The translations under genes were made by a program, and so were the position numbers. From Nostoc sp. CHAB 5715 (GTDB lineage Bacteria > Cyanobacteriota > Cyanobacteriia > Cyanobacteriales > Nostocaceae), in assembly GCF_020829685.1 (NCBI RefSeq), contig NZ_JAIVFR010000018.1, positions 1 through 17,914 on the forward strand: a DNA stretch of 17,914 nucleotides. The letters run 5' to 3'. Below the pieces are notes generated by a model that was not told where the DNA came from, did no database searches, and saw only the letters and a list, made by a program, of their open reading frames with translations. Each line of letters opens with the position of its first letter. The first letter of the stretch is position 1. Shown here piece by piece: positions 7,944-15,152 of this stretch.

Positions 7944-8648
7944 CTATTTCTCAATTTGAACTTTTGCTAGTAGGTCTTTGCCAATTCGGTTTTTGATTAC
8001 TCGTGCAGGTATGCCTACAGCAACGGAGAAAGGAGGAATATCTCTATTGACAACTGCTCCCGCACCAATAACACTGCCTTTGCCGATAATAACGCCATCT
8101 AATACTGTTACTCCATGCCCTAGCCAACAGTCATCCTCAATCACAATTCCCTTGCGAGTAACACCTTGGTATTTAATCGGCTCCATCGGATCGGCAAAAT
8201 TATGATTATTGGCATATATCCCTGAGTGGGCAGCAATCAAGCAGCGTTTACCAATTTTAATGTCTCCTGGCCCCTCAATACACACGTTGGGAGCAATGAA
8301 TGTGTCTTCATCAATATGTATACACGTATTTTCCAAACACCCTATATCAACGTTACGCTCAATAGCGACTTTATTTCCTAGATGAATTTTATTATTTTTG
8401 TGTCCTCTAGCATCCATCCGCACACCCTTGAAAATATATACTCCACTGCCTATCTCAATACAGCAAGTACCGTTAAATTCAACACCATCTTGAATATAAA
8501 CTGGGCTGCCTATCTGGGCAAAAATACTACGATATCCCAAATTACGCAACTTCGGCCCCAGAATAAGTGTAGGAATATCCCCTAACACAGTAGTTACTAA
8601 AAGTTCTTGCACGCGCTGCAATTTTGAAAAATATTTCTCGTTATGCAT
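7944..8648 (-). CDS. Left-handed beta-helix (hexapeptide repeat) acyltransferase
   Basis: 234 residues from ATG at 8648-8646, preceded by an AAGAGA-type ribosome site about 9 bases upstream; an in-frame TTG at 8666 would add six residues but is less likely. From about residue 46 onward the protein is a run of [I/L/V]-G-x4 hexapeptides (IGSGVYIFKG, IGKRCLIAAHS, LGHGVTVLDG, IIGKGSVIGAGA) that fold into a left-handed beta-helix, typical of WbbJ/CysE/NodL-type O-acetyltransferases. The NNHNF motif (H149) matches the catalytic-histidine region, and the C-terminal VAVGIPARVIKNR is the usual cap. Such enzymes move acetyl from acetyl-CoA to a sugar hydroxyl of polysaccharide or LPS. The exact acceptor is unknown. 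Two Cys in tandem (TCC) and a helical N-terminal arm (1-40) are noted. No glycosyltransferase lies next to it, so it is a stand-alone gene. Confidence 0.85.
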   Translation of the reverse strand: MHNEKYFSKLQRVQELLVTTVLGDIPTLILGPKLRNLGYRSIFAQIGSPVYIQDGVEFNGTCCIEIGSGVYIFKGVRMDARGHKNNKIHLGNKVAIERNVDIGCLENTCIHIDEDTFIAPNVCIEGPGDIKIGKRCLIAAHSGIYANNHNFADPMEPIKYQGVTRKGIVIEDDCWLGHGVTVLDGVIIGKGSVIGAGAVVNRDIPPFSVAVGIPARVIKNRIGKDLLAKVQIEK

Positions 8649-9291
8649 GGCTATATATCTCTTCAATCAATGGTTGTTGGGAGTATTGAAAGTTGTTTTG
8701 GCTGTATCCTAATCTTCTGCCAACACTAGAAAGATTTGTATTTCTTAATACATGAAAGTGAGTTGGCAGTATTACCGAAATTTACCCATATTTTTAGATG
8801 GTTTTCCAATTGAAAAACCAGAGTCTGGCTTTGACTATGTGAGCAATTATTGAACTTAGGTGTGTATAATTACCCAATTTATATGCACAATTGCGTTAAG
8901 TCGTTAGAAGCTTTTCTACTATATGTACGTAAAAATTTGGCTTCTTTTTCACTATAACAATTAACAAAACAATTTCAGTGCATTGCAGAGTCAAACCTCA
9001 GACTATTAAATTGTCTGATGGGGAAATTTGCTGGTTTAGATAGGCTACTGTTTCGGTTCTCTGGCAAATTTGCAAAGCTTGTTACGCAAATAGGGATAAA
9101 GTTGTTTGCCTTGAGGCTAATTTTTCTCAGGCGGTTTTAGTCTTTTGAAACAACTCAGTTCCACAAGCTATTTTGCAACAAAAAATACATTTAACTAGAC
9201 TATATTCAAAAATTAAATAAAATTTCTGCCTAGCATAACAATGTAATTCTTGTTGAATTTTTAGGGGTATTTTTGCCCAAATAAAACCCAA
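8649..9291. other. AT-rich intergenic region
   Basis: About 640 bases with no convincing gene on either strand. It must include the promoter of the acetyltransferase (near 8650-8800). An inverted repeat CTGCCAAC (8717-8724) / GTTGGCAG (8762-8769), enclosing a smaller AGAAA/TTTCT pair, could form a leader hairpin in that transcript. The rest has no repeats or motifs that I can name. Confidence 0.5.
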
Positions 9292-9456
9292 CTAAGGTGG
9301 ATTATCTCCCACATCAGCCATCACATTGAAGTTAACCATCGGTGCAAACAAGTAAGCGCTTCCCCGACTGCTATGACGGCTTTCTTGCAACGAATTTCTA
9401 GAGTATGCTGCTCCAATCATGTTGCACACAGATGATTTACAGACTAACCAATTCAT
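9292..9456 (-). CDS. Possible small peptide gene (54 residues)
   Basis: The ATG at 9456-9454 begins MNWLVCKSSVCNMIGAAYSR; an in-frame TTG at 9489 would add 11 residues. The peptide has two cysteines spaced CKSSVC (C6, C11), a short polar stretch with HSSRGSAY, then a hydrophobic tract and an acidic end NVMADVGDNPP. Base composition in the frame is noticeably richer in G and C than the AT-rich DNA on both sides, which supports coding. A weak AGG lies about 12 bases upstream on the coding strand. It stands alone, with more than 500 bases of gene-free DNA on each side. I do not recognise it. It could be a peptide signal or a modified-peptide precursor, but no maturation or export gene is nearby, so no function is proposed. 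Confidence 0.45.
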   Translation of the reverse strand: MNWLVCKSSVCNMIGAAYSRNSLQESRHSSRGSAYLFAPMVNFNVMADVGDNPP

Positions 9457-10006
9457 GTTTGTAATTACCTGAATTGGTTTTAATAACAATTGTTTTTAAC
9501 GATAACACATTTTATTTTTAGTGGAACACTCTTATTAAATAATTTGATTTTCAGGTTGCTTGTTGATCGTAATGGTGAGATGAGTTAACTTTTTTACTAG
9601 AGCGATCGCTACTCTGAAATAATTTTATACACTTAGACAAAATTTATTGAAAACGGTAGCTTTAAAAATGCTCTAAGCGATTAATTGCCATTTATATCTA
9701 TATTTCTACCGTTGCTTGTCCAAATAATTTTATATTTTTGTGTTAACTCAGAATGATATCTACTATACTTATGACACCCTGTTGCTTAAAAAGCTAAAAA
9801 TTTTCCTCTTCCCTATTGCTTGTATCTAAAAATTTGTAAATCACCCATTCGGGTGAGCCAAGCGGGTGATGCGTGCTTGGCACTAATTATTATAAATTTT
9901 ATTGAAAGAAAGCTAAAACATAGCTTAGTTTCTAGGAGAAGTCCAGAAAAAATATCAAATGCCCAGATTGAGATATCGGTTTTAACTCACACACTTGGTT
10001 CAAATT
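9457..10006. other. AT-rich intergenic region
   Basis: About 550 bases of AT-rich DNA with one HIP1 site (9602-9609). Only one structured segment stands out (9841-9881), upstream of the next gene. A 66-codon plus-strand frame through 9820-10020 runs across that structure and looks accidental. Confidence 0.5.
9841..9881 (+). promoter_or_regulatory. Tandem hairpins with alternative pairing upstream of the 107-residue gene
   Basis: TCACCC (9841-9846) pairs with GGGTGA (9851-9856) across a 4-nt loop. Directly after it, GCCAAGC (9857-9863) pairs with GCTTGGC (9875-9881). The loop of the second hairpin contains another GGGTGA (9864-9869), so the first arm could pair with either copy. It lies about 125 bases before the next gene's ATG. 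It could be a leader element or a terminator. Confidence 0.4.
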
Positions 10007-10330
10007 ATGGCTTTAATTAAAGAAATTGTCCAAGAAGCTCTAACTACCGGCTATCTGAGTGTTGTAGCCGAAGATCAACTGCGATCGCAGCTTCAAAGTA
10101 ATTATGACTCAGAAGACCTAGATGCCTGGATCATTTTACAGCGAACTATTGCGGTGGGTGATGTAAAACTTGAGTCGCGCCGAAAAAAAGCTTCTCTCTC
10201 TCCTAAAGCCAAGGACGCTTCATCTAGTATCAAACTTGCTTATCAAATGGCAGCAGAGATTGCTTATGCAGCAGCTGTAGCTTTGTCAATGACAAAAAAT
10301 ACCAAAGATCAGCCTTCACTAGGCGCATAA
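10007..10330 (+). CDS. Small hypothetical cyanobacterial protein
   Basis: 107 residues from ATG at 10007, preferred over an in-frame TTG at 9995. The N-terminal part (IVQEALTTGYLSVVAEDQLR, then LQSNYDSEDLDAWIILQRTI) resembles a motif I associate with short cyanobacterial proteins of unknown function: a helix, GYL-x-x-x-AE-x-QLR, a YD-x-ED-x-x-A helix and a charged turn. A basic linker follows (56-70, ESRRKKASLSPKAK), then an Ala-rich helix (about 76-97, MAAEIAYAAAVALSM). There is no signal peptide or catalytic motif. No ribosome site is clear. The downstream DNA is repeat-rich, so it is likely monocistronic. A role cannot be assigned; the HIP1 site near its N-terminus (10081-10088) is typical of native genes. 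Confidence 0.65.
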   Translation: MALIKEIVQEALTTGYLSVVAEDQLRSQLQSNYDSEDLDAWIILQRTIAVGDVKLESRRKKASLSPKAKDASSSIKLAYQMAAEIAYAAAVALSMTKNTKDQPSLGA

Positions 10331-10494
10331 AATAACACATTACTAAGTTATTTTCTTGGTTTAGTATTAAAAATTTATACCAAGTAGTTAGCGTAGGCGT
10401 AGCCCGCACAACTCTTGGAGACGCTGCGCGTAGCTTGCTTCCACGAAGTGGTACGGCATGGTTCATTGGTGTCAACTTAACGTAAAAGTCATGT

Positions 10495-10620
10495 CCCGCA
10501 AGGAACTGAAGTTCCTTGCTAATAGCGGAAGTCATCTGAAGATGACTAAATATAGCCAAAAATTTTTAGTCTACTTCAGTAGACTTTAGCTATGAGCCTT
10601 GAACTTTAGTTCGAGGCGGG
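10495..10620. repeat. Double-hairpin repeat, convergent pair (copy B)
   Basis: Forward half: CCCGC, stem CAAGGAACT/AGTTCCTTG (10499-10518), CTAATAGC, stem AGTCATCT/AGATGACT (10530-10547). Reverse half, read on the minus strand: CCCGCC, stem CCTCGAACT/AGTTCAAGG (10616-10597, one wobble), CTCATAGC, stem AGTCTACT/AGTAGACT (10585-10568). The halves face each other across an AT-rich centre. Stem sequences differ, yet pairing is kept. Confidence 0.8.
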
Positions 10621-10915
10621 TGAGGAAGCTTTCAGTTAAGCTACTTTTAGCTTAAGTTGACACGTATGGGCATGGTTAGACTCCCTTCGGCTACGCCCTT
10701 CTCTACGAGAGGCTGCGCCAACGGCTACGCTCAGGACAAGCTCAGGACAGGCTCAGGGCAAGCCGCTCACCAGCCGCTCAGTGACCACCGCAGGCATCGC
10801 TTTTCCTAGTTAACTGCTTGGTATTATTTTTACACAATCTAATTTTAGGCGATGTCTACGATAGGCTATTGGGCATTGCGTCACCTTAGCTCAGGTATTG
10901 CACCTCTCCAATCTT

Positions 10916-11037
10916 CAGCCAGAGAATTTATTCTCTGGCTGATAGCAAAAGTCCACTTAAGTGGACTAAAATCCATACATCAATAAAGAAAGTTCAGCCC
11001 TCTTCAGAGGACTAGCCATAGGTTAGAAACCTATGGC
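10916..11037. repeat. Double-hairpin repeat, convergent pair (copy C)
   Basis: Forward half: stem CAGCCAGAGAAT/ATTCTCTGGCTG (10916-10941), ATAGC, stem AGTCCACT/AGTGGACT (10950-10967). Reverse half, read on the minus strand: stem GCCATAGGTT/AACCTATGGC (11037-11015), then AGTCCTCT/AGAGGGCT (11013-10996, one mismatch). It has the same architecture as copy B with new stem sequences. Confidence 0.8.
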
Positions 11038-11173
11038 GGTTTTTGAGACTGGTGCAAGATTTGAGTTAAGTTAATTTTAACGGAAGCTCTCACACTGCCT
11101 CTAGGCTAAGGCAATTTTATTAAAAAATAATTAAAATTTTAACTCTTCCTTGACGCAGCTATGAGTAATTTTC

Positions 11174-11313
11174 ACCCTCAGCCAAGACCTTAGATTGATC
11201 CCCGGAATCAATTCTAAAATAAATATAAATTATTTATTCTTAACTAAATTTTTTTAAGTGATACATGGCACTAAATGATTAAATTTTAATATACCAAGTA
11301 CATGGCTGAGGGT
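11174..11313. repeat. AT-rich 140-bp segment with perfect 11-bp terminal inverted repeats
   Basis: ACCCTCAGCCA (11174-11184) and its exact complement (11303-11313) bound an AT-rich interior with no ORF. The segment ends 170 bases before the glgP start. It could be a miniature element or a chance long-range hairpin; no target duplication is seen at the ends. Confidence 0.4.
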
Positions 11314-11483
11314 ATGGCATAGAATTAGAAACACCTTGGTGTAAACTTTAGCAACGAGGTTAAAAAAAATTCTCAATGCTTAACAAAGTCATCGCTTTTT
11401 CACAAACTACTGTATAAAGAATTGGCAACATTGGTAAAGAGAGTAAACAATAACCATAGCTAAACTTGGAGTTTTGCCAACCT

Positions 11484-14048
11484 ATGCAGCCAATTCGCAC
11501 ATTTAACGTATCCCCTTCACTACCGCCGCGACTCGAACCACTACGGCGGCTAGCTTATAACTTGCACTGGGATTGGAACGTTGACACTAAAGATTTATTC
11601 CGTCGCTTAGACTCTGACCTGTGGGAGTCTAGCCATCATAACCCGGTGTTAATGTTAGGTACTATCTCTCAATCGCGGCTTCTGGAAGTTGTCGAAGATG
11701 AAGGCTTTCTAGCGCAAATGGATCGAGCTGACCGTCAGTTAGACGATTATTTGCAAGAGCGTACCTGGTATCAGAAACAACGGGAGCATAAACCAAAAGA
11801 ATGCTACGCCTATTTTTCGGCGGAATTTGGACTTGTAGATTGTTTGCCCGTCTATTCTGGGGGCTTGGGCGTTCTGGCGGGGGATCACCTCAAATCTGCC
11901 AGTGACTTGGGGCTACCGCTTGTAGGTGTAGGTTTACTGTATCAGCAAGGCTACTTTGCCCAGTATCTCAATGCCGATGGCTGGCAGCAAGAACGCTACC
12001 TGCTCAACGATTTTTACAATATGCCCTTGCATCTAGAGCGCAATCCTGATGGTTCAGAATTGCGGATTGCAGTAGATTATCCAGGACGCAAGGTGTATGC
12101 CAGAGTTTGGCGCGTACAGGTAGGAACGGTGCCTCTGTATTTGATGGACACCAACATTGAACCCAACAACACTTACGACGGCGACATCACAGATCAGCTG
12201 TACGGTGGCGACATCGATATGCGTATCCACCAGGAAATCATGCTGGGGATCGGTGGTGTGCAAATGCTCAAAGCTTTGGGGCTGAAAGTCACCGCTTACC
12301 ACATGAATGAAGGCCACGCCGCCTTCTCTGCCCTAGAACGCATCCGCTTGCTGATTCAGGAAGAGGGACTGAATTATGGCCAAGCTAGACAGGTGGTGGC
12401 TTCTAGTAATATCTTTACTACCCACACGCCAGTACCGGCAGGGATTGACTTGTTCGCTCCCGATAAAATGCTGTACTACTTGGGATACTATGCAGAGATA
12501 TTTGGGTTGCCCAAAGAGCAATTTTTAGGACTGGGACGCGAGAATACAGGCGATTTATCTGGGCCTTTCAGTATGGCGGTGCTGGCGCTGAAGATGGCAA
12601 CATTTTCTAACGGTGTCGCCCAACTGCATGGTGTGGTGTCGCGGCAAATGTTCCAGGGCTTGTGGCAGAATGTGCCAGTAGAAGAAGTGCCGATCGCAGC
12701 AATTACCAATGGTGTCCATGCTCGGAGTTGTGTAGCAAAATCTACTCAAGAGTTGTACGATCGCTACCTGGGGCCAAACTGGTCATCAGCACCACCAGAT
12801 AGCCCATTGTGGGAGCGGATGGACGCTATACCCGATGAAGAATTGTGGCGCAATCACGAACGCTGCCGCTTGGATATGATTTTGTATGTGCGGGAGCATT
12901 TGGTCAAGCATTTGCGCGATCGCGGTGCTTCCGCCTCCGAAATTACCCAAGCCCAAGAAGTTTTAGATCCCTACGCTTTCACCATTGGCTTTGCCCGTCG
13001 GTTTGCTACCTACAAACGCGCCACCCTCTGGATGCGTGATTTGGATCGGATTAAGCGGCTTTTACTAAGCAATAAAGATCGAAAAGTGCAATTCGTGATT
13101 GCTGGTAAGGCACATCCCAAGGATATTCCTGGTAAAGAACTCATCCGCGAGATTAATCACTTTATCCGCGAACAACATTTAGAAAAACAGGTAGTGTTTG
13201 TTCCCAATTACGACATTCACATATCCCGGTTGATGGTAGCGGGTTGCGATATCTGGTTAAATACACCGCGTCGTCCACGGGAAGCCTCTGGTACTAGTGG
13301 CATGAAAGCGGCAATGAATGGCTTGCCGAATTTAAGTGTACTAGATGGCTGGTGGGATGAAGCTGATTACGTCCGCACAGGCTGGGCAATTGGACATGGA
13401 GAGAATTACGACGATCCCAACTACCAAGATGAAGTAGAAGCAAATGCTCTCTATGAGTTGTTAGAAAAGGAAGTTGTACCGTTATTTTACGATCACCGGG
13501 ATAGTGATGGCTTACCCCGTCCGTGGGTTGCCAAAATGAAGGATGCAATTCGCCTGAATTGTCCCTTCTTTAATACAGCGCGGATGGTAGGAGAATATGC
13601 TGGGCGGGCTTATTTCCCGGCTAGCGATCGCTATCATACCTTGACTGTTGATAACTATGCTCCAGCTAAAGAACTAGCTGCTTGGAAAGAAAAACTGAGG
13701 GAACACTGGTTCAACATCAAAATCAAAGATATTGACGTATCAGCAGCTTCAGACATTGAGGTTAACCAAACTGTTGCTGTCAAAGCCAAGGTTGACTTAG
13801 CAACTTTGACGAATCATGATGTGCAAGTGGAGTTATATCAAGGTGCGATCGATGCCAATGGTGATATTGTCAACGCTGTGCCAGTGGTGATGGATTACCA
13901 AGGGGAGGATGGACAGCAATTGAGTATTTACACGGCTAATATTACCTATACCGCTTCTGGTTTGCAAGGTTTGTCTTTGCGTGTATTGCCGAAAAATAAA
14001 AACCTGGCTAATCCTTATGAACCAAGGTTAATTGCTTGGGCACAGTAA
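11484..14048 (+). CDS. glgP: Alpha-glucan (glycogen) phosphorylase, GT35
   Basis: 854 residues from ATG at 11484; GGAG at 11468-11471 lies 12 bases upstream, and an in-frame TTG at 11466 is less likely. The enzyme uses phosphate to release glucose-1-phosphate from glycogen or maltodextrin ends with pyridoxal phosphate as cofactor. The N-terminus (LPPRLEPLRRLAYNLHWDW, about 11-29) is the DUF3417 domain found in the shorter bacterial type of alpha-glucan phosphorylase. YFSAEFGLVDCLPVYSGGLG opens the catalytic fold; MNEGHAAF (from 274) and THTPVPAG (about 313) are active-site loops. EASGTSGMKAAMNG carries the PLP lysine, K608. A C-terminal extension (about 735-854) looks like a small beta domain. 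Length fits the type (about 830-860). It is flanked by a long upstream region and its own terminator, so it is a single-gene unit. The call is confident. Confidence 0.95.
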   Translation: MQPIRTFNVSPSLPPRLEPLRRLAYNLHWDWNVDTKDLFRRLDSDLWESSHHNPVLMLGTISQSRLLEVVEDEGFLAQMDRADRQLDDYLQERTWYQKQREHKPKECYAYFSAEFGLVDCLPVYSGGLGVLAGDHLKSASDLGLPLVGVGLLYQQGYFAQYLNADGWQQERYLLNDFYNMPLHLERNPDGSELRIAVDYPGRKVYARVWRVQVGTVPLYLMDTNIEPNNTYDGDITDQLYGGDIDMRIHQEIMLGIGGVQMLKALGLKVTAYHMNEGHAAFSALERIRLLIQEEGLNYGQARQVVASSNIFTTHTPVPAGIDLFAPDKMLYYLGYYAEIFGLPKEQFLGLGRENTGDLSGPFSMAVLALKMATFSNGVAQLHGVVSRQMFQGLWQNVPVEEVPIAAITNGVHARSCVAKSTQELYDRYLGPNWSSAPPDSPLWERMDAIPDEELWRNHERCRLDMILYVREHLVKHLRDRGASASEITQAQEVLDPYAFTIGFARRFATYKRATLWMRDLDRIKRLLLSNKDRKVQFVIAGKAHPKDIPGKELIREINHFIREQHLEKQVVFVPNYDIHISRLMVAGCDIWLNTPRRPREASGTSGMKAAMNGLPNLSVLDGWWDEADYVRTGWAIGHGENYDDPNYQDEVEANALYELLEKEVVPLFYDHRDSDGLPRPWVAKMKDAIRLNCPFFNTARMVGEYAGRAYFPASDRYHTLTVDNYAPAKELAAWKEKLREHWFNIKIKDIDVSAASDIEVNQTVAVKAKVDLATLTNHDVQVELYQGAIDANGDIVNAVPVVMDYQGEDGQQLSIYTANITYTASGLQGLSLRVLPKNKNLANPYEPRLIAWAQ

Positions 14049-14081
14049 GAGTAGTGAGTAATTGTTGAATACTCAAGATTA

Positions 14082-14114
14082 GGCGTTGCTGATTTAAGTT
14101 TAGCATCGCCTTTT
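14082..14114 (+). terminator. Intrinsic terminator after glgP
   Basis: GGCG-T-TGCT (14082-14090) pairs with AGCA-T-CGCC (14102-14110) with one T-T mismatch, followed by TTTT at 14111-14114 and more T-rich sequence. It lies 34 bases after the stop codon. Confidence 0.75.
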
Positions 14115-14177
14115 ATTATGGGATGCAGCTATGCCCCAAAATAACTATTGCTAAAATGATAAGGAATTATAAGGGAA

Positions 14178-14453
14178 ATGCGATTTGACTGGGATAATCA
14201 CAAAAGTCAGCTTCTTAAGCAAAATAGGGGATATTCTTTGGAAGAAATCGCTACTATTTTGGCAGGCGACTATGTAGAACGAATCAAACAAGATGATCCA
14301 GAACAATTTATTGCTATTGGATATCTGGGAAACACCCTTTTGTCAGTCATTTATGAAATTCGTTATGATAGTGAAGGGGAATATATTTGGTTAATTACTT
14401 ATTGGAAAAATACTAAACGGGAGAGAGAAATCTATGAACAATATTTCTATTAA
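14178..14453 (+). CDS. brnT: BrnT-family toxin (RelE-like RNase) of a type II TA pair
   Basis: 91 residues. It has the BrnT layout: an N-terminal FDWDNHKS (family F-x-W-D-x-x-K), a helix with YSLEEIATIL, a central strand region with FIAIGYLGNTLLSVIYEIR, and a C-terminal ITYWKNTKREREIYEQYF, where family members carry (A)-R-x-A-x-x-R-E-R-x-x-Y-E. BrnT toxins cleave RNA and are held inactive by BrnA. Ribosome site AAGGG lies just before the ATG. The gene overlaps the next by 20 bases, so the two are translationally coupled in the toxin-first order usual for BrnTA. Position 5 is Trp as in the family. The family call is good; activity is not shown. Confidence 0.82.
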   Translation: MRFDWDNHKSQLLKQNRGYSLEEIATILAGDYVERIKQDDPEQFIAIGYLGNTLLSVIYEIRYDSEGEYIWLITYWKNTKREREIYEQYFY

Positions 14454-14724
14454 AGAACTTGAGGATAAAATTGAGGACGGAGAGGAAGTAGTTGATCGTT
14501 ATTTTGACTCCACGACAACCAGAGTCGGAACACCTCGTAAAATGACCTCACGAAGAGAACAAGATATAACAACAAACCTTGAAATTCCTAGTCTGATGCT
14601 CAACGAACTGGACAAAATGGCAACCGAACTCAATATTAGTCGTCAAGCTGTAATTAAAATGATGCTAAGACGCGCTCTTGATGAACACTATCTGGCTAAG
14701 AACCAGATTAAATCAGAAATTTGA
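14434..14724 (+). CDS. BrnA-like ribbon-helix-helix antitoxin
   Basis: 96 residues starting inside the toxin gene; GGGAGAGAG (14418-14426) before the ATG at 14434 is a good ribosome site. The N-terminal half (1-43) is acidic then basic (IKELEDKIEDGEEVVDRYFD) and probably wraps the toxin. The C-terminal half has a ribbon-helix-helix pattern: a strand at 46-51 (TTNLEI), helices at 54-65 (LMLNELDKMATEL) and 69-86 (SRQAVIKMMLRRALDEHY), as in CopG/BrnA DNA-binding antitoxins. It should neutralise the toxin and repress the shared promoter as a dimer. In classical BrnA the DNA-binding fold is also C-terminal. Confidence comes from the linkage plus the fold pattern. Confidence 0.75.
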   Translation: MNNISIKELEDKIEDGEEVVDRYFDSTTTRVGTPRKMTSRREQDITTNLEIPSLMLNELDKMATELNISRQAVIKMMLRRALDEHYLAKNQIKSEI

Positions 14725-15152
14725 TTGCATAGCTTGCTGCCGTAGGCATCGCTTCTTGCGTGTGCTGTTACCCAACCCAAATTCCTCAAATTTCACTCTG
14801 TAAACTTCATGTTTTGAGTAGGAAAATCAAGCACTGAGGCCCATCAGGCAAATTGTAAGTTGCTATCATCGGAGTTTGTGGAATTGATGGCTTCTGAATT
14901 TTATTGTTACGAGTTTTCATGTTCTTGAGGCCCACATAAAGCGGTATATTCATCATGGGGGAGTAGGGAGTAGGGAGTAGGGAGTAGAAAGTGGAAGAGA
15001 AGGATAATAACTAATAACTTCTAATAACTAACTCAGTACTCAACACTCTTTCAAGTCAGTCCATAATCAAAAAATCCCACAACCAAAAATGAAAAAGATT
15101 TCTTCCCTACTCCCCACCCCCCACTCCCCACTCCCTTTTCCTCGTTAAAGCA
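14725..15152. other. Intergenic region between TA pair and mcdA
   Basis: About 430 bases. A 48-codon minus-strand frame (14953-14807) begins MNIPLYVGLKNMKTRNNKIQ and may be accidental or a gene remnant. The rest carries purine- and pyrimidine-rich tandem repeats (14957-14990 and 15103-15137). The mcdA promoter must lie here or in the repeats; no consensus boxes stand out. Confidence 0.5.
14959..14986. repeat. Heptamer tandem repeat GGGAGTA x 4
   Basis: Four perfect copies of GGGAGTA. A complementary pyrimidine-rich tract (CTACTCCCCACCCCCCACTC, from about 15108) follows about 120 bases later, so the two could pair as a long hairpin just before mcdA. Heptamer repeats are typical of heterocystous cyanobacteria. 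Confidence 0.8.

Larger units (their letters stand above)
10331..11483. other. Long repeat-rich intergenic region upstream of glgP
   Basis: About 1.15 kb without a gene. It holds GC-rich words of the GTAGCCCGC / GCTACGC kind (10392-10440 and 10690-10730), a run of short direct repeats built on GCTCAGGACA (about 10728-10765), two convergent pairs of double-hairpin repeats (10495-10620, 10916-11037), and a 140-bp segment with terminal inverted repeats (11174-11313). The 150 bases before glgP are AT-rich and should include its promoter. CACCTTGGTGT at 11332-11342 is a small palindrome there. Confidence 0.6.

Noticed and set aside
9292..9456. PatS/PatX-like heterocyst inhibitor peptide
   Set aside because: These peptides carry RGSGR near the C-terminus; this one has RGSAY in mid-chain, so the resemblance is too weak.
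10230..10559. 109-codon minus-strand frame
   Set aside because: It overlaps the better-supported plus-strand gene and a palindromic repeat; translation shows no family features.
14807..14953. Minus-strand 48-codon frame starting MNIPLYVGLKNMKTRNNKIQ
   Set aside because: No ribosome site, no recognisable motif and repeat-rich flanks; kept only as a possible remnant.
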